64,000 nt of DNA from Streptomyces sp. XD-27 (GCF_030553055.1 NZ_CP130713.1:2418001-2482000), one strand, 5' to 3'; positions 53,322 through 61,866 are shown, counted from the stretch's first letter. Notes: generated by a model from the sequence alone, not told the origin. A program made the numbers and translations.

Positions 53322-54302
53322 GTGAGGGGTGCCGTACTGTCCGTGGACGCGGGCAACAGCAAGACCGACGTGGCGTTGGTGGACGTGGACGGCACCGTAC
53401 TCGGCACGGCCCGCGGCGGCGGCTTCCACCCGCACCTGGTGGGCGCCGAACGCGCGGTCGCCGGGTTGGCGCCGCTGGTGGCCGAGGTCGCCGCGCAGGC
53501 GGGCTCGGACGGACCGACGCGGGTGCGTCATGTGCAGGCGTGCTTGGCCAACGCCGATCTCCCAACGGAGGAGCGGCGGCTGACCGAACAACTCACCGCG
53601 CGGGCCTGGGGCGAGACGACCACCGTCGCCAACGACACCTTCGCCCTGCTGCGCGCCGGGCTCGGCGACGGCCGCGAGCCGGTGGGCGTCGCCGTGGTCT
53701 GCGGCGCGGGCATCAACTGCGCGGGGCTGGCGCCCGGCGGACGTACCGCCTGCTTCCCCGCCGTCGGGCGGATCTCCGGCGACTGGGGCGGCGGGGCGTT
53801 CCTGGCCGACGAGGCCCTGTGGTGGGCGGCGCGCGCGGCGGACGGGCGCGGCGACCCGACGGAGCTGGCGGCCGCGCTGCCCGCGCGCTTCGGGCTGGCC
53901 GGGATGTACGAGCTGATCGAGGCGCTGCACCTGGGCCGGATCCCCGGGGAACGCCGCCACGACATGGCCCCCGTGCTGTTCTCGGTGGCCGCGGCGGGCG
54001 ACCGCGTCGCGCGCCGGATCGTCGCCCGGCAGGCCGACGAGGTCGTCGCGCTGGCCACGACCGCCCTGGCGCGGCTGGAGCTGCTGGAGGAGGCGGTGCC
54101 GGTGGTGCTGGGCGGCGGCGTACTGACGGCCCGCCACCCCCTGCTCGACGACCGGATCCGCACCCAGCTGGCAGCCCGCGCCCCCAAGGCCGTCCCCCAC
54201 CTGGTCACGGCCCCGCCCGTCCTGGGCGCGGCCTTGCTGGCTCTGGACCACGTGGCGGCACCACCGTCGTCGTACGTACGGCTGCGCGCGCAGTACGCGT
54301 GA
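53322..54302 (+). CDS. BadF/BadG/BcrA/BcrD-type N-acetylglucosamine or glucosamine kinase (CsnK-like)
   Basis: This is a cytoplasmic ASKHA-fold sugar kinase of 326 residues. The phosphate-1 loop is LSVDAGNSKTDVALVD, phosphate-2 is VAVVCGAGINCAGL, and the adenosine motif is PVVLGGGVLTA. The family phosphorylates GlcNAc or glucosamine. GTG 53322 has GAGGGG upstream; a copy of the same GTGAGGGG word at 53308 opens a frame that stops after four codons, which decides the start. With the GH4 gene it would convert the released sugar to the 6-phosphate. The operon ends at the hairpin 54309-54340. Confidence 0.9.
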   Translation: MRGAVLSVDAGNSKTDVALVDVDGTVLGTARGGGFHPHLVGAERAVAGLAPLVAEVAAQAGSDGPTRVRHVQACLANADLPTEERRLTEQLTARAWGETTTVANDTFALLRAGLGDGREPVGVAVVCGAGINCAGLAPGGRTACFPAVGRISGDWGGGAFLADEALWWAARAADGRGDPTELAAALPARFGLAGMYELIEALHLGRIPGERRHDMAPVLFSVAAAGDRVARRIVARQADEVVALATTALARLELLEEAVPVVLGGGVLTARHPLLDDRIRTQLAARAPKAVPHLVTAPPVLGAALLALDHVAAPPSSYVRLRAQYA

Positions 54303-54308
54303 CGTAAC

Positions 54309-54340
54309 CGGCCCGCCCCGAATGCCGTGGGGTCGGGCCG
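54309..54340. terminator. Hairpin after the sugar kinase gene
   Basis: CGGCCCG pairs with CGGGCCG and CCCC with GGGG around a small loop. It lies between the convergent kinase and DUF397 genes. Confidence 0.65.
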
Positions 54341-54359
54341 TCGCGTCGGGTGCGGCTCC

Positions 54360-54580
54360 TTACTCAAGCCCCCCGAACCGGCCTGAGGCCGCAGCGGCAA
54401 CGAACCTGGGCATCTGCTCGCGGGTGAGCAGCAGCGGGGCCCGTGCGAATCCTTGCTGTCCCGAACAGCGATCGTGTCGTCGCCCACGATGCCGCACTCG
54501 ACGCAGTCGAACTACGCGCCGGAGGCCGAAGACTTCCACCACGTCACGGCCAGTGTCGATGCGTCCTCAACATGACTCAT
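54360..54580 (-). pseudogene. DUF397 domain gene, broken
   Basis: The ATG at 54580 overlaps the XRE stop (ATGA), the usual coupling of XRE/DUF5753 and DUF397 genes in Streptomyces. The frame reads TWWKSSASGA, then TAG at 54514-54512, continues in frame as FDCVECGIVGDDTIAVRDSK (the DUF397 signature), then shifts after DSHGP at about 54436-54442 to LLLTREQMPRFVAAAASG in another frame, ending at TAA 54360. Two independent lesions, a nonsense codon and one missing base, suggest a real pseudogene. DUF397 proteins act with their XRE partner; here the partner may be lost. Confidence 0.75.
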
Positions 54581-55443
54581 AGGCTCTTCCTTATCTGCGC
54601 GATCAGTACCGCTGACGCCTCGACCGACTCAGCAGCGGACGCGAGCCGTTGCCACGCAGTGCGGTACACGGCGATCTTGTCCCGGTCCTCGACGTACAGC
54701 GGGGTCGAGGCCAGCCCCTCGGTATAGGCGACGTCGAGGTCCATATGCGGCCCGAAGCCCAGGATGCTGAATGTCCCCAGCTGCCCGACATGCAACGGGG
54801 CCTCGGACCGCAGCACCTGGATGGTGACGTTCGGCCGCTTGCTCATCGACAGCAATCGCCCCAGTTGCTCATACATCAGGTTCTCGTCTGCGACGGTCGA
54901 GCGCAGGGCCTGTTCAGCGATGATCGCCCACATCGTGAGCGGTTTCTCGCGTGTGAGCACCGCCTGACGCGCGAGCCGGACCTCGACCAGCGCGTCGATC
55001 TGCGCCGCGACCGCCTCGGACATCGCTGTTGCGCGGTTGATCTCACGTGCGTACTCGGCCGTTTGGAGAAGGCCGGGGATCGCGCCCAAATGCCACGCCG
55101 AGACGGACTCCGCCTCGGCTTCGAGGCTGATCAGATCCTCGTACGCGGGAGTGAGAACATCCCGGTACGAATTCCACCAGCCGCGCTGGTCGCCGTCTTT
55201 GGTGAGCATGACCAGGGCGGCGCGCAGCTCATCACTCACCTCGCGGCCCAGCGTGGCGTACAGATCCAGCAGCGCCTCGACGTCCTTCGCCTTCGTCGCG
55301 CTCTTGGCCGTCTCTATCCGCGACAACTTCGAGGGGACGAACAAGCCCTCGGACCGCTCCGCGACCTCATCGAGGGTGAGTTCACCCCGCAGGGCGCGCA
55401 ACTTCGCACCAAGGCGGCGCCGACGCACAGTGGGCACGCTCAC
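54577..55443 (-). CDS. XRE-family transcriptional regulator with DUF5753 domain
   Basis: The product has 288 residues. An N-terminal helix-turn-helix (LGAKLRALRGELTLDEVAER, FVPSKLSRIETAKS) lies at about 10-55, followed by a DUF5753 ligand-like domain (about 100-280, SVSAWHLGAIPGLLQTAEYA, MSKRPNVTIQVLRSE, FSILGF). Such regulators occur in many copies in Streptomyces, often paired with DUF397 proteins and linked to development. GTG 55443 was chosen because AAGGAGG lies six bases upstream. The DUF397 partner directly downstream is broken. It is divergent from the ATPase gene at 55685 across a 241-bp spacer. Confidence 0.92.
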   Translation of the reverse strand: MSVPTVRRRRLGAKLRALRGELTLDEVAERSEGLFVPSKLSRIETAKSATKAKDVEALLDLYATLGREVSDELRAALVMLTKDGDQRGWWNSYRDVLTPAYEDLISLEAEAESVSAWHLGAIPGLLQTAEYAREINRATAMSEAVAAQIDALVEVRLARQAVLTREKPLTMWAIIAEQALRSTVADENLMYEQLGRLLSMSKRPNVTIQVLRSEAPLHVGQLGTFSILGFGPHMDLDVAYTEGLASTPLYVEDRDKIAVYRTAWQRLASAAESVEASAVLIAQIRKSL

Positions 55444-55684
55444 GGGCCCCCTCCTTTCCAGTGTCCTGACGGACAGTTTGCCCCGCCCAACATCGCCTGT
55501 CACTTGAGGACTTACCACGCTACCCGACCGCTTTCACATCAGCATGCAATTTTCTATCTTGCCGCAGGCAGGTTGCGAGGAGGCGGGATAGAGGGGCACT
55601 CTGATGTGACCAAATGCGACCGCACCGTCACTCGCGCTGCGAACCGTCCTGCGCGGCGCGGCGCTTACCCGTGAGGGGTCATGC

Positions 55685-56128
55685 ATGATCGAACAACGAC
55701 GGAACCCGAAGCCCGCCTGCTGTGCACCTCAAGCCGGAATCCCGCCAGTGCTCTTACTGGCGAGCGAGCCCCAATCCGCCAGAACGGCCCGCACATTCGT
55801 ACGTGAGTACGTCGATTACCACGTTCCGGGCGCAAGCGAGGACCACGTCGACACCGTCGTACTGGTCACGTGCGAACTGGTCACCAACTCCATCCGCTAC
55901 GGCACCGAGCCCGGCGGGTCCCTAAGCGTCGTCATTAACGCCGACGAAGAACGAACGCGCGTCGAGGTACACGACCCCGTACACCGCCGACCGCGCCCCC
56001 GGCCAGAGTCCACCCATCGCGACCGCGGACGCGGCCTGCTCATCCTCGATGCCCTGTGCCCCGGTCAGTGGGGCGTGACCAACAGGCCCCACGGCAAGGC
56101 CGTGTGGGCGGAAGTGAAGGCAACATGA
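55685..56128 (+). CDS. ATP-binding anti-sigma-factor-like protein (HATPase_c type)
   Basis: This 147-residue protein has the GHKL ATPase fold of RsbW-type kinases. The N box is VLVTCELVTNSIRYG, the G1 region VEVHDPVHRRPRPR is short, and RGRGLLILDAL covers G2. It would bind ATP and phosphorylate or sequester a partner. Short Streptomyces proteins of this type commonly sit next to XRE/DUF397 pairs. ATG 55685 has GAGGGG six bases upstream. Its stop overlaps the start of the next gene by ATGA, so the two are coupled. Confidence 0.88.
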   Translation: MIEQRRNPKPACCAPQAGIPPVLLLASEPQSARTARTFVREYVDYHVPGASEDHVDTVVLVTCELVTNSIRYGTEPGGSLSVVINADEERTRVEVHDPVHRRPRPRPESTHRDRGRGLLILDALCPGQWGVTNRPHGKAVWAEVKAT

Positions 56129-56589
56129 TCACGCCTGGCGTTCAGGCCACGCCCGGACCCGGGTTCGTCGCCAGCGTCCGCCTCGCGACCGGCATCCACC
56201 GAACCGAGTCGTACAGCGTCGCTCAACTACTCGCCTACCACGTACCGCCCCGCCTCGCTCATGAGAACGTCGGGCGCATCAAAGACAACATGCGCGCCCT
56301 CGCCGACTCACTGCGCCTCGGCCACGCCGAGCAGCGACCGCCCTTGATCGGACGCCGCATCCAGCTACGGGGCAACCTGCCGTGGCTCGACTACGGCGAC
56401 GAGAAATGGCGGCTGTGCATCCCGGCGGCGCCCTCATGGGTAGAGCTGGTCACTTGGGGCGCCCCCGTCCGCATCTGTGTCCTGCTCGAACCTCTCGCCG
56501 CAGGCTCCGGACAAGCAGAGACCGACGCGCACGTACGGCACTGCTTCACCAAACGGTCACTGCGCTGGGGAACGACATACCTCGCCTGA
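56125..56589 (+). CDS. Unknown protein coupled to the anti-sigma-like ATPase
   Basis: This 154-residue soluble protein starts at ATG 56125, which overlaps the upstream TGA by four bases, so it is translationally coupled. The sequence is neither low-complexity nor membrane-like: TGIHRTESYSVAQLLAYHVP, a helical stretch RIKDNMRALADSLRLGHAEQ, then beta-rich WLDYGDEKWRLCIPAAPSWV. No domain is recognised. Co-expression with an anti-sigma-type ATPase suggests a related regulatory job, but this is inference from context only. Confidence 0.72.
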   Translation: MITPGVQATPGPGFVASVRLATGIHRTESYSVAQLLAYHVPPRLAHENVGRIKDNMRALADSLRLGHAEQRPPLIGRRIQLRGNLPWLDYGDEKWRLCIPAAPSWVELVTWGAPVRICVLLEPLAAGSGQAETDAHVRHCFTKRSLRWGTTYLA

Positions 56590-56866
56590 ACCTCCCCGTA
56601 CGAGGGACGGGCCGCCCCGGAGTGAGAGAGACCCCGGGCCGACCCGCTGAGGTTCGAGCGTAACCGGCCCACGATCGCCCCACCCACTGAGGGACAAGAA
56701 GACCGAAAGCGGATGGGGCGGTCGGCAAGACGTCGTCCTGTCCCGCCCCGCACCTGAAAGGTCACCCGAACGCGCCCGCGAAATCCTCGCGACCATCGAG
56801 GCCGACCCCGAGTACGACCGCCTGCGCACCGCGTGCGCCAAGTACGACGAGGACTGGACCAGCTTC

Positions 56867-57310
56867 ATGGGGTACGCCCTCGTCGACGGGTTCGACATCG
56901 CCAAGGACACCGAACCCTTGTTCCCCGAGGCCATGCGCGCAATGGCCATCAAGTCGGCCGTCTACGAGATGACCGACGGCAACGAGGCGGCTGCCGAGGT
57001 CCCCGTCGCCATCCCCGTGGATGAGATGATCCACGCCCTCGCCGCACAGTTCACCGTCCTGTCCCGCGTCCAGGACCGGACCGGAATCAGGTTCGTCCAC
57101 GCCACCGACCGCGAGGCCATCGGCGAATGGGACCACGGCGACTACACCCACCAGGTGTATCGCGCCGCGTGGGGGGCGATGAACGAGCGGTACTGGTTCG
57201 GCAAGGAGGAGACCGCCAAGCGCCGGGCGGCCGTCATGAGGAAGTACGAACCCATGGGCATCCTCGACGGCGGCCGACGGTTCGTCCCCGGGTTCGCCAC
57301 GGCTGGCTAG
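56867..57310 (+). CDS. Unknown protein; coding frame extends upstream without a start codon
   Basis: From ATG 56867 the frame gives 147 residues without membrane segments. The same frame is open back to about 56651 and reads like protein there (SRPAPERSPERAREILATIE, DPEYDRLRTACAKYDEDW), directly continuing into MGYALVDGFDIAKDTEP. No ATG, GTG or TTG exists in frame between 56651 and 56867. The real start is therefore either a rare codon such as CTG, or the 5' end is lost through a frameshift or truncation. No domain is recognised. Its TAG stop shares CTAG with the opposing gene. Confidence 0.62.
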   Translation: MGYALVDGFDIAKDTEPLFPEAMRAMAIKSAVYEMTDGNEAAAEVPVAIPVDEMIHALAAQFTVLSRVQDRTGIRFVHATDREAIGEWDHGDYTHQVYRAAWGAMNERYWFGKEETAKRRAAVMRKYEPMGILDGGRRFVPGFATAG

Positions 57311-57711
57311 TTGAGCGCGCGGCGCAGCGTCGCCAGCACGTCGACGCCCGGGAACGTCCGGGGAATCTCGGTGTGCGCCTGTTCGAGCAGGTCGTCGAGC
57401 AGGCACGGCGCTGCGCCGTACAGTGCCTCTCGCAGGTACGGCACCAGCTCCGCCTCCGTCGCGGGAAGCGCGAGCTTCGCGACCAGCGGGGCGCCCTTGC
57501 TCTTGTACCTGGCCGCGGGTAGCCCGACCTTGTGCGGGTGGACACAGACCGGCACGCCGTCGGAGTCGTACCGATGCCCGTCGGCAGGGTTGAACGGGCT
57601 CTCTTTGGTCGGGCGCTCGTACACGTCGAACTCGCCGACGGGAAGTCGGCGGGACGGACAGATGCCACACGCGAGATGGTGCGCATCACCGCTGACGAAA
57701 GGCTCAGCCAT
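57307..57711 (-). CDS. Unknown small protein with a CxxC pair
   Basis: This 134-residue protein starts at ATG 57711. It begins MAEPFVSGDAHHLACGICPS with a CxxC pair, and VPVCVHPHKVG follows about 35 residues later, so a metal-binding N-terminal half is possible. The C-terminus is helical (ATEAELVPYLREALYGAAPC). No family is recognised. It converges with the 56867 gene and their stops overlap in CTAG. It lies in the accessory stretch after the csn-like locus. Confidence 0.68.
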   Translation of the reverse strand: MAEPFVSGDAHHLACGICPSRRLPVGEFDVYERPTKESPFNPADGHRYDSDGVPVCVHPHKVGLPAARYKSKGAPLVAKLALPATEAELVPYLREALYGAAPCLLDDLLEQAHTEIPRTFPGVDVLATLRRALN

Positions 57712-57864
57712 GGGGTGAGCCTACGGCTTGTCCCGTATAAGTGCGTGAGCTTGGACTTGTGACCCGCTGCAACTGGCCGAGTGAGTGCTTCCTCTGGCGA
57801 GTGAGCCTTCGGTAGGACGCTCGCGCGCTCGGTCGGCCCGGATGACGAGGGCGGGCTCCGTCGG

Positions 57865-58890
57865 GTGGCGGAGGAGAACACGCCGAGCGGGGGACGTGCG
57901 CGGGCAGGGGGAGGTCCGAGGCTGGGATTCCTGTTGAGGGAGTGGTGGTTTCGGGTGGACCGTTGGGATCGGGTCGGGCGGTGCGCGGCTTACGGGGCGG
58001 CACTGGCGCTGTCGCCGTATTTGTTGATCAAGGTGTCGTGGGTAGTTGGTTCGCTTCTCGGCGTGACACCGATCGGAGAAGGCTTCAACCAGGCCGGGTG
58101 GGTGCTCCTCAATACGGTGACCATCGGCATGGCGGGGATCGGGATCGCGTTGGCGCTCGCTTTGGTGAGGCCCTGGGGGATGCGGATACCGGGGTGGCTG
58201 GTGGCGTTCTGTGCCTGGACCGGGTCGGGGTTCCTTGTGTCGGTCCTTCCGTACGCCGTGCTCAGTACGCTGCTGGATTCTGCGCGCGGCGGCTCGGGGG
58301 GCGGCGGTGGGGGCGACGAAGCCGCCATGCCCGGCTGGGAGGCCGCGTTGGTCCAGTTCAGCTTTGTCGGGATGGGGCTGGGACTTGCTGTCGCACTGCC
58401 CTCCTACCTGCGACGCCGCTGGCCGGACGCATTCACCGGACGGCTCGGGGACGATACCCGTGCCAGTGCGCCATGGGCGGCTGTCGTCGCGGCCGTCGTC
58501 GGTCTGGTCTGGTTGTACTGGGCAGCCGGCGGCACGCTGGGACTCTCGCGCCCGGCCGAGCGGAACACCAACGGGTATGTGCTGACTGGCGTGGGCGCGT
58601 TCTGGGCTCTCGTCGGCTCGGCCGCATTCTGGATGCTCGCCCGGGCACGTCCCGCCGGACTGCCCCGTCGGCTCCTGTTGGCTCTCGGCTGGCTCGGGTC
58701 GGGCTCGCTGTTCGCGTGGAGCGGCTGGAAACTGCCACTCACGCTGTTGGTTGCGCTGGTCCACCCGGCCGACGTCACCCCGCCGGAGAATCTCGCCGTC
58801 GCCGCGGTGCTGCATCTAGCAGCCGTCGTCGCAGGCGCCACCATGCTGAGAACACTCGTCGGTTCACGCCCGCGAACCCCCGCGGCCTGA
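57865..58890 (+). CDS. Polytopic membrane protein, unknown function
   Basis: The 341-residue product has about eight hydrophobic segments between residue 40 and 330 and a glycine-rich loop (SGGGGGGDE) near residue 145. There is no recognisable transporter or enzyme motif. The charge pattern (RRRWPDAFTGRLGDDTR in one loop) suggests an even number of spans with the N-terminus inside. GTG 57865 lacks a good ribosome site and the true start may be slightly downstream. It stands alone between accessory genes and the GlnX-PknG operon. Confidence 0.68.
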   Translation: MAEENTPSGGRARAGGGPRLGFLLREWWFRVDRWDRVGRCAAYGAALALSPYLLIKVSWVVGSLLGVTPIGEGFNQAGWVLLNTVTIGMAGIGIALALALVRPWGMRIPGWLVAFCAWTGSGFLVSVLPYAVLSTLLDSARGGSGGGGGGDEAAMPGWEAALVQFSFVGMGLGLAVALPSYLRRRWPDAFTGRLGDDTRASAPWAAVVAAVVGLVWLYWAAGGTLGLSRPAERNTNGYVLTGVGAFWALVGSAAFWMLARARPAGLPRRLLLALGWLGSGSLFAWSGWKLPLTLLVALVHPADVTPPENLAVAAVLHLAAVVAGATMLRTLVGSRPRTPAA

Positions 58891-59220
58891 GACCAGCCCG
58901 GCGAGACGATCTTGGCGGTAGGTGAGGAAGGGGAGCCAGACAGCGGGCGGATTGCGCTTGAGACCATGTTCAACTCTGCCTTTTCTCCGGCAACAACGCC
59001 CCGGGCCCGCCCCCGGAACGCGCGTACGGGAACCGAACAGCCCGCGAGCGCGTGATGCCTGGCAGGAGGTCGGCCCGACCGCCGGTGAAGATCGCGATCC
59101 GAACAAGATCCGGGCAATACCGGTGAGATTGCCAGGAGCTGCGGCCATACTGCTGCGGGTAGTCGTCCCTTGCCGCGCCAGGCGACGGGCCATCGCCAGC
59201 GACCGAGGGGGAGAGGTCTC
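58891..59220 (+). other. 330-bp spacer before the glnX-pknG operon
   Basis: No gene is seen. GC content is normal and there is no clear hairpin. It presumably contains the operon promoter, but I cannot place -35 and -10 boxes with confidence. Confidence 0.45.
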
Positions 59221-60791
59221 GTGTCACAGCCGCCGACCACGGGCGGAGCCGGACTGCCCGGGAACGGGCCGACCGCGGCGGCGCAACCCGCGCTGCCCGG
59301 GCCGCGTCCACCCGCATTCGGCGCACCACCAGCACCGGGTACGGCATCGGGGCCGGGGCCAGGGCCGGGGGCAGGGGAGCCGGGGGCGCCCGGGGGCCAG
59401 GCGCACCCGAGAAGCCAGGCGACCCCGGCGGTCCGCGGCAGACCGCCTGGCGCGAAGGTGTCGACCGGCTGCGCGCCGCCGCGGTCACCGAGCCCGGTCG
59501 GCTGCGCATCATCGGCGCGGTGCTGGCGGGCCTGGTGCTGCTGTTCGGCGCGGCGACCGCGTGGCAGGTCTCGGACCGGCAGGCGTCCGCCGACGCGGTG
59601 GTCGAGCGCAGCCAGCCGCTGAGCGCGGACGCCGCCCGCATCTACCGTTCGCTCGCCGACGCCGACACCACCGCGGCGAGCGGCTTCCTGGCCGGCGGGC
59701 AGGAGCCTCGCGCGGTGCGCGAACGCTACGAGGCGGACATCGCGGAGGCCTCGCAGCGGCTGGCGGAGGCGGCGGCCAACACCGAGGGCTCGGCCGCGGC
59801 CCGCCGCCAGATCGCCGCGCTCAACGAGAAGCTCCCGGTGTACACGGGCCTGATCGAGGCGGCCCGCGCCAACAACCGGCAGGGGCTGCCGCTGGGCGGC
59901 GCGTATCTGCGGTACGCCAACGACACGATGACCCGTTCCCTGCTGCCCGCCGCCCGCGCGCTGTACGAGACCGAGTCCGCGCGGCTCGGCGAGGACTACG
60001 AGGACGCGAAGGCGTGGCCGTGGGTGGCGCTGGCCACCGGCGTCCTGGCGCTGGGCGCCCTGGGCTGGGCGCAGCGCCGCAACTACCTGCGGACGAACCG
60101 GGTGTTCAACCACGGGCTGCTGGGGGCCTCCGCCGCCTGCACCGTGGTCCTGCTGTGGCTGGTGGTGGGGCACGGCGTCGCCGCCATCCAGCTGAGCGAC
60201 TCCGACGAACACGGCGCGCGGTCGCTGCGGGTCCTCAACGAGGCGCAGATCAGCGCGTTGCAGGCGCGCGGTGACGAGAATCTGACGCTGGTGGCGCGCG
60301 GCGCGGTGACGGCGGGGAAGAACGGCGACAAGGACGCGTACGAGGTCAGCTACACGGAGCAGATGAAGCGGCTGGTCGGCGGCAACGGGAGTGACGGCGG
60401 CAGCGGCGCGGCCGACCGTGCCAGCCTGCTCGGTCGGGCCGACGCGCTGGCGGACGACAGCGAGGGCAGCACGCCGGTGGCGCGGGCGCTGGAGAACGTC
60501 CGGGAGTGGCAGAGCCGACACGCGGTGGCCCGGGCCGCCGACGACAAGGGCGACTACGAGGACGCCCTGCAGAAGGTGATCGGCGGCAAGGACAGCACGG
60601 GCGAGGCGTTCGACAAGGTCGACAAGGCGCTGACGCGCGCGCTCGCCCACGAGCAGCGGGAGTTCAGGCAGGCGGCCGACGACGGGCGCGGCGCGTTCAC
60701 GGGGCTGGCCGTCGGGGCCGGGATCCTGGCCGTGCTGGGCGCCGCCGCCGCGCTGCTGGGCATCGGCCGCAGACTGTCGGAGTACCGGTGA
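59221..60791 (+). CDS. glnX: GlnX-like membrane sensor protein (one-base frameshift in the Pro-rich N-terminus)
   Basis: The start GTG 59221 (GAGAGG upstream) encodes a Pro/Gly-rich cytoplasmic region; the frame then shifts at the five-G run 59392-59396. One more G would give a 523-residue protein: Pro-rich tail, TM1 (LRIIGAVLAGLVLLFGAATA), an exported helical domain (about 120-265), TM2 and TM3 (VALATGVLALGALGW, LLGASAACTVVLLWLVVGHG), a second exported domain, and TM4 (FTGLAVGAGILAVLGAAAAL). Four spans with two tandem exported domains match mycobacterial GlnX, which relays amino-acid binding by GlnH to PknG. Gene order supports this. The TGA overlaps the glnH ATG. Confidence 0.83.
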
Positions 60792-61792
60792 TGGGGGGCA
60801 TGAGGATGCGAGGGTTCCGGTCCGGCGCGGTGGCGGCTTCCGTCGCGCTGACGGCGGCAGCGGCGTTCCTGGTGCCCGCCGCCCTCTCCGACGAGAAGGG
60901 CGGCGACGGCGACAGCGGCAGGACGCGCGGCGCCGACCACCGGGAGCTGACCGCGGCGGACGAGTCGCAGGCGGCCGAGGACACCTGCGACACGCCCGAG
61001 GCCAGCCTGCGGCCGTCCGCCGCGAGCGGCGCCGCCATCGAGCGGATCAAGAAGAACGGGCGGCTGATCGCGGGCGTCGACCAGAACAGCTTCCGCTGGG
61101 GCTACCGCGATCCGGCCACCCGGAAGCTGACCGGCTTCGACATCGACCTGGTGCGGGCCATCGCGGCCGACATCCTCGGCGACCCCGACGCGGTGACGTA
61201 CCGCGCGATCCCCACCAACCAGCGCATCCCGGCGCTGAAGGAGGGCAAGGTCGACGTCGTCGTCCGCACGATGACGATCAACTGCAGGCGGATCGAGGAC
61301 GTCGCGTTCTCCACCGCCTACTTCCAGGCCGGTCAACAGGTGCTGGCGCCCAAGGAGTCGCCGGTCACCGGGTACGACGACACCCTGCGCGGCCGCAAGG
61401 TCTGCACGGCCAAGGGCTCGACCGCCGAGGCGGCGCTGAAGGAGGACAGCCACGGCGCGACGGTGGTGCCCCCGCTGCCCAACCAGCTCGACTGCCTGGT
61501 ACGGCTCCAACTCGGCGAGGTGGACGCGGTGATCACGGACAACGCGCTGGCCGCCGGACAGGCCGCCCAGGACCCGGCCGTCGAACTCAAGGGCAAGCCG
61601 TTCACGACCGAGTTGTATGGCGTGGCGATGAACAAGGACGACAAGGACCTGGTACGCCGGGTCAACAAGGTGCTGGACGACTACCGCAGGGGCGGAAAGG
61701 GCAGCCGCTGGATGCGCGCGTACGACAAGTGGCTCGCGAAGGACCTCGGCGAGGAGAATCCGACCGTGCCCCACCCCAAGTACCGGGACTGA
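60791..61792 (+). CDS. glnH: GlnH-like extracellular amino-acid-binding protein
   Basis: This is a periplasmic-binding-protein-like solute receptor of 333 residues. A hydrophobic N-terminus (GAVAASVALTAAAAFLVPAA) is followed by a charged linker and the bilobed domain: IKKNGRLIAGVDQNSFRWGY, LTGFDIDLVRAIA, AIPTNQRIPALKEGKVDVVV, KVCTAKGSTAEA, LGEVDAVITDNAL and MNKDDKDLVRRVNKVLDDY. This is the aspartate/glutamate-binding family. There is no lipobox cysteine, unlike mycobacterial GlnH, so it is either secreted or kept by its N-terminal segment. Its ATG shares a base with the glnX stop. No ABC transporter genes follow, which fits a sensory rather than transport role. Confidence 0.9.
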   Translation: MGGMRMRGFRSGAVAASVALTAAAAFLVPAALSDEKGGDGDSGRTRGADHRELTAADESQAAEDTCDTPEASLRPSAASGAAIERIKKNGRLIAGVDQNSFRWGYRDPATRKLTGFDIDLVRAIAADILGDPDAVTYRAIPTNQRIPALKEGKVDVVVRTMTINCRRIEDVAFSTAYFQAGQQVLAPKESPVTGYDDTLRGRKVCTAKGSTAEAALKEDSHGATVVPPLPNQLDCLVRLQLGEVDAVITDNALAAGQAAQDPAVELKGKPFTTELYGVAMNKDDKDLVRRVNKVLDDYRRGGKGSRWMRAYDKWLAKDLGEENPTVPHPKYRD

Positions 61793-61866
61793 CCACATAC
61801 ATAGGGACCGACCACGTACAACTGACCACATACACCACGGACACACAGCACGCGGAGAGGTGATCG

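Noticed and set aside
56382..56663. Open frame overlapping the end of the 56125 gene
   Set aside because: It overlaps a coupled gene in another phase, has Arg/Gly/Pro-rich composition and no ribosome site.
57712..57864. Possible insertion-sequence end near GTCCCGTATAAG
   Set aside because: No matching inverted end, target duplication or transposase fragment could be found around it.
58864..59193. Minus-strand open frame in the spacer before glnX
   Set aside because: It has no recognisable domain or good ribosome site and is rich in Arg/Gly, typical of non-coding frames here.
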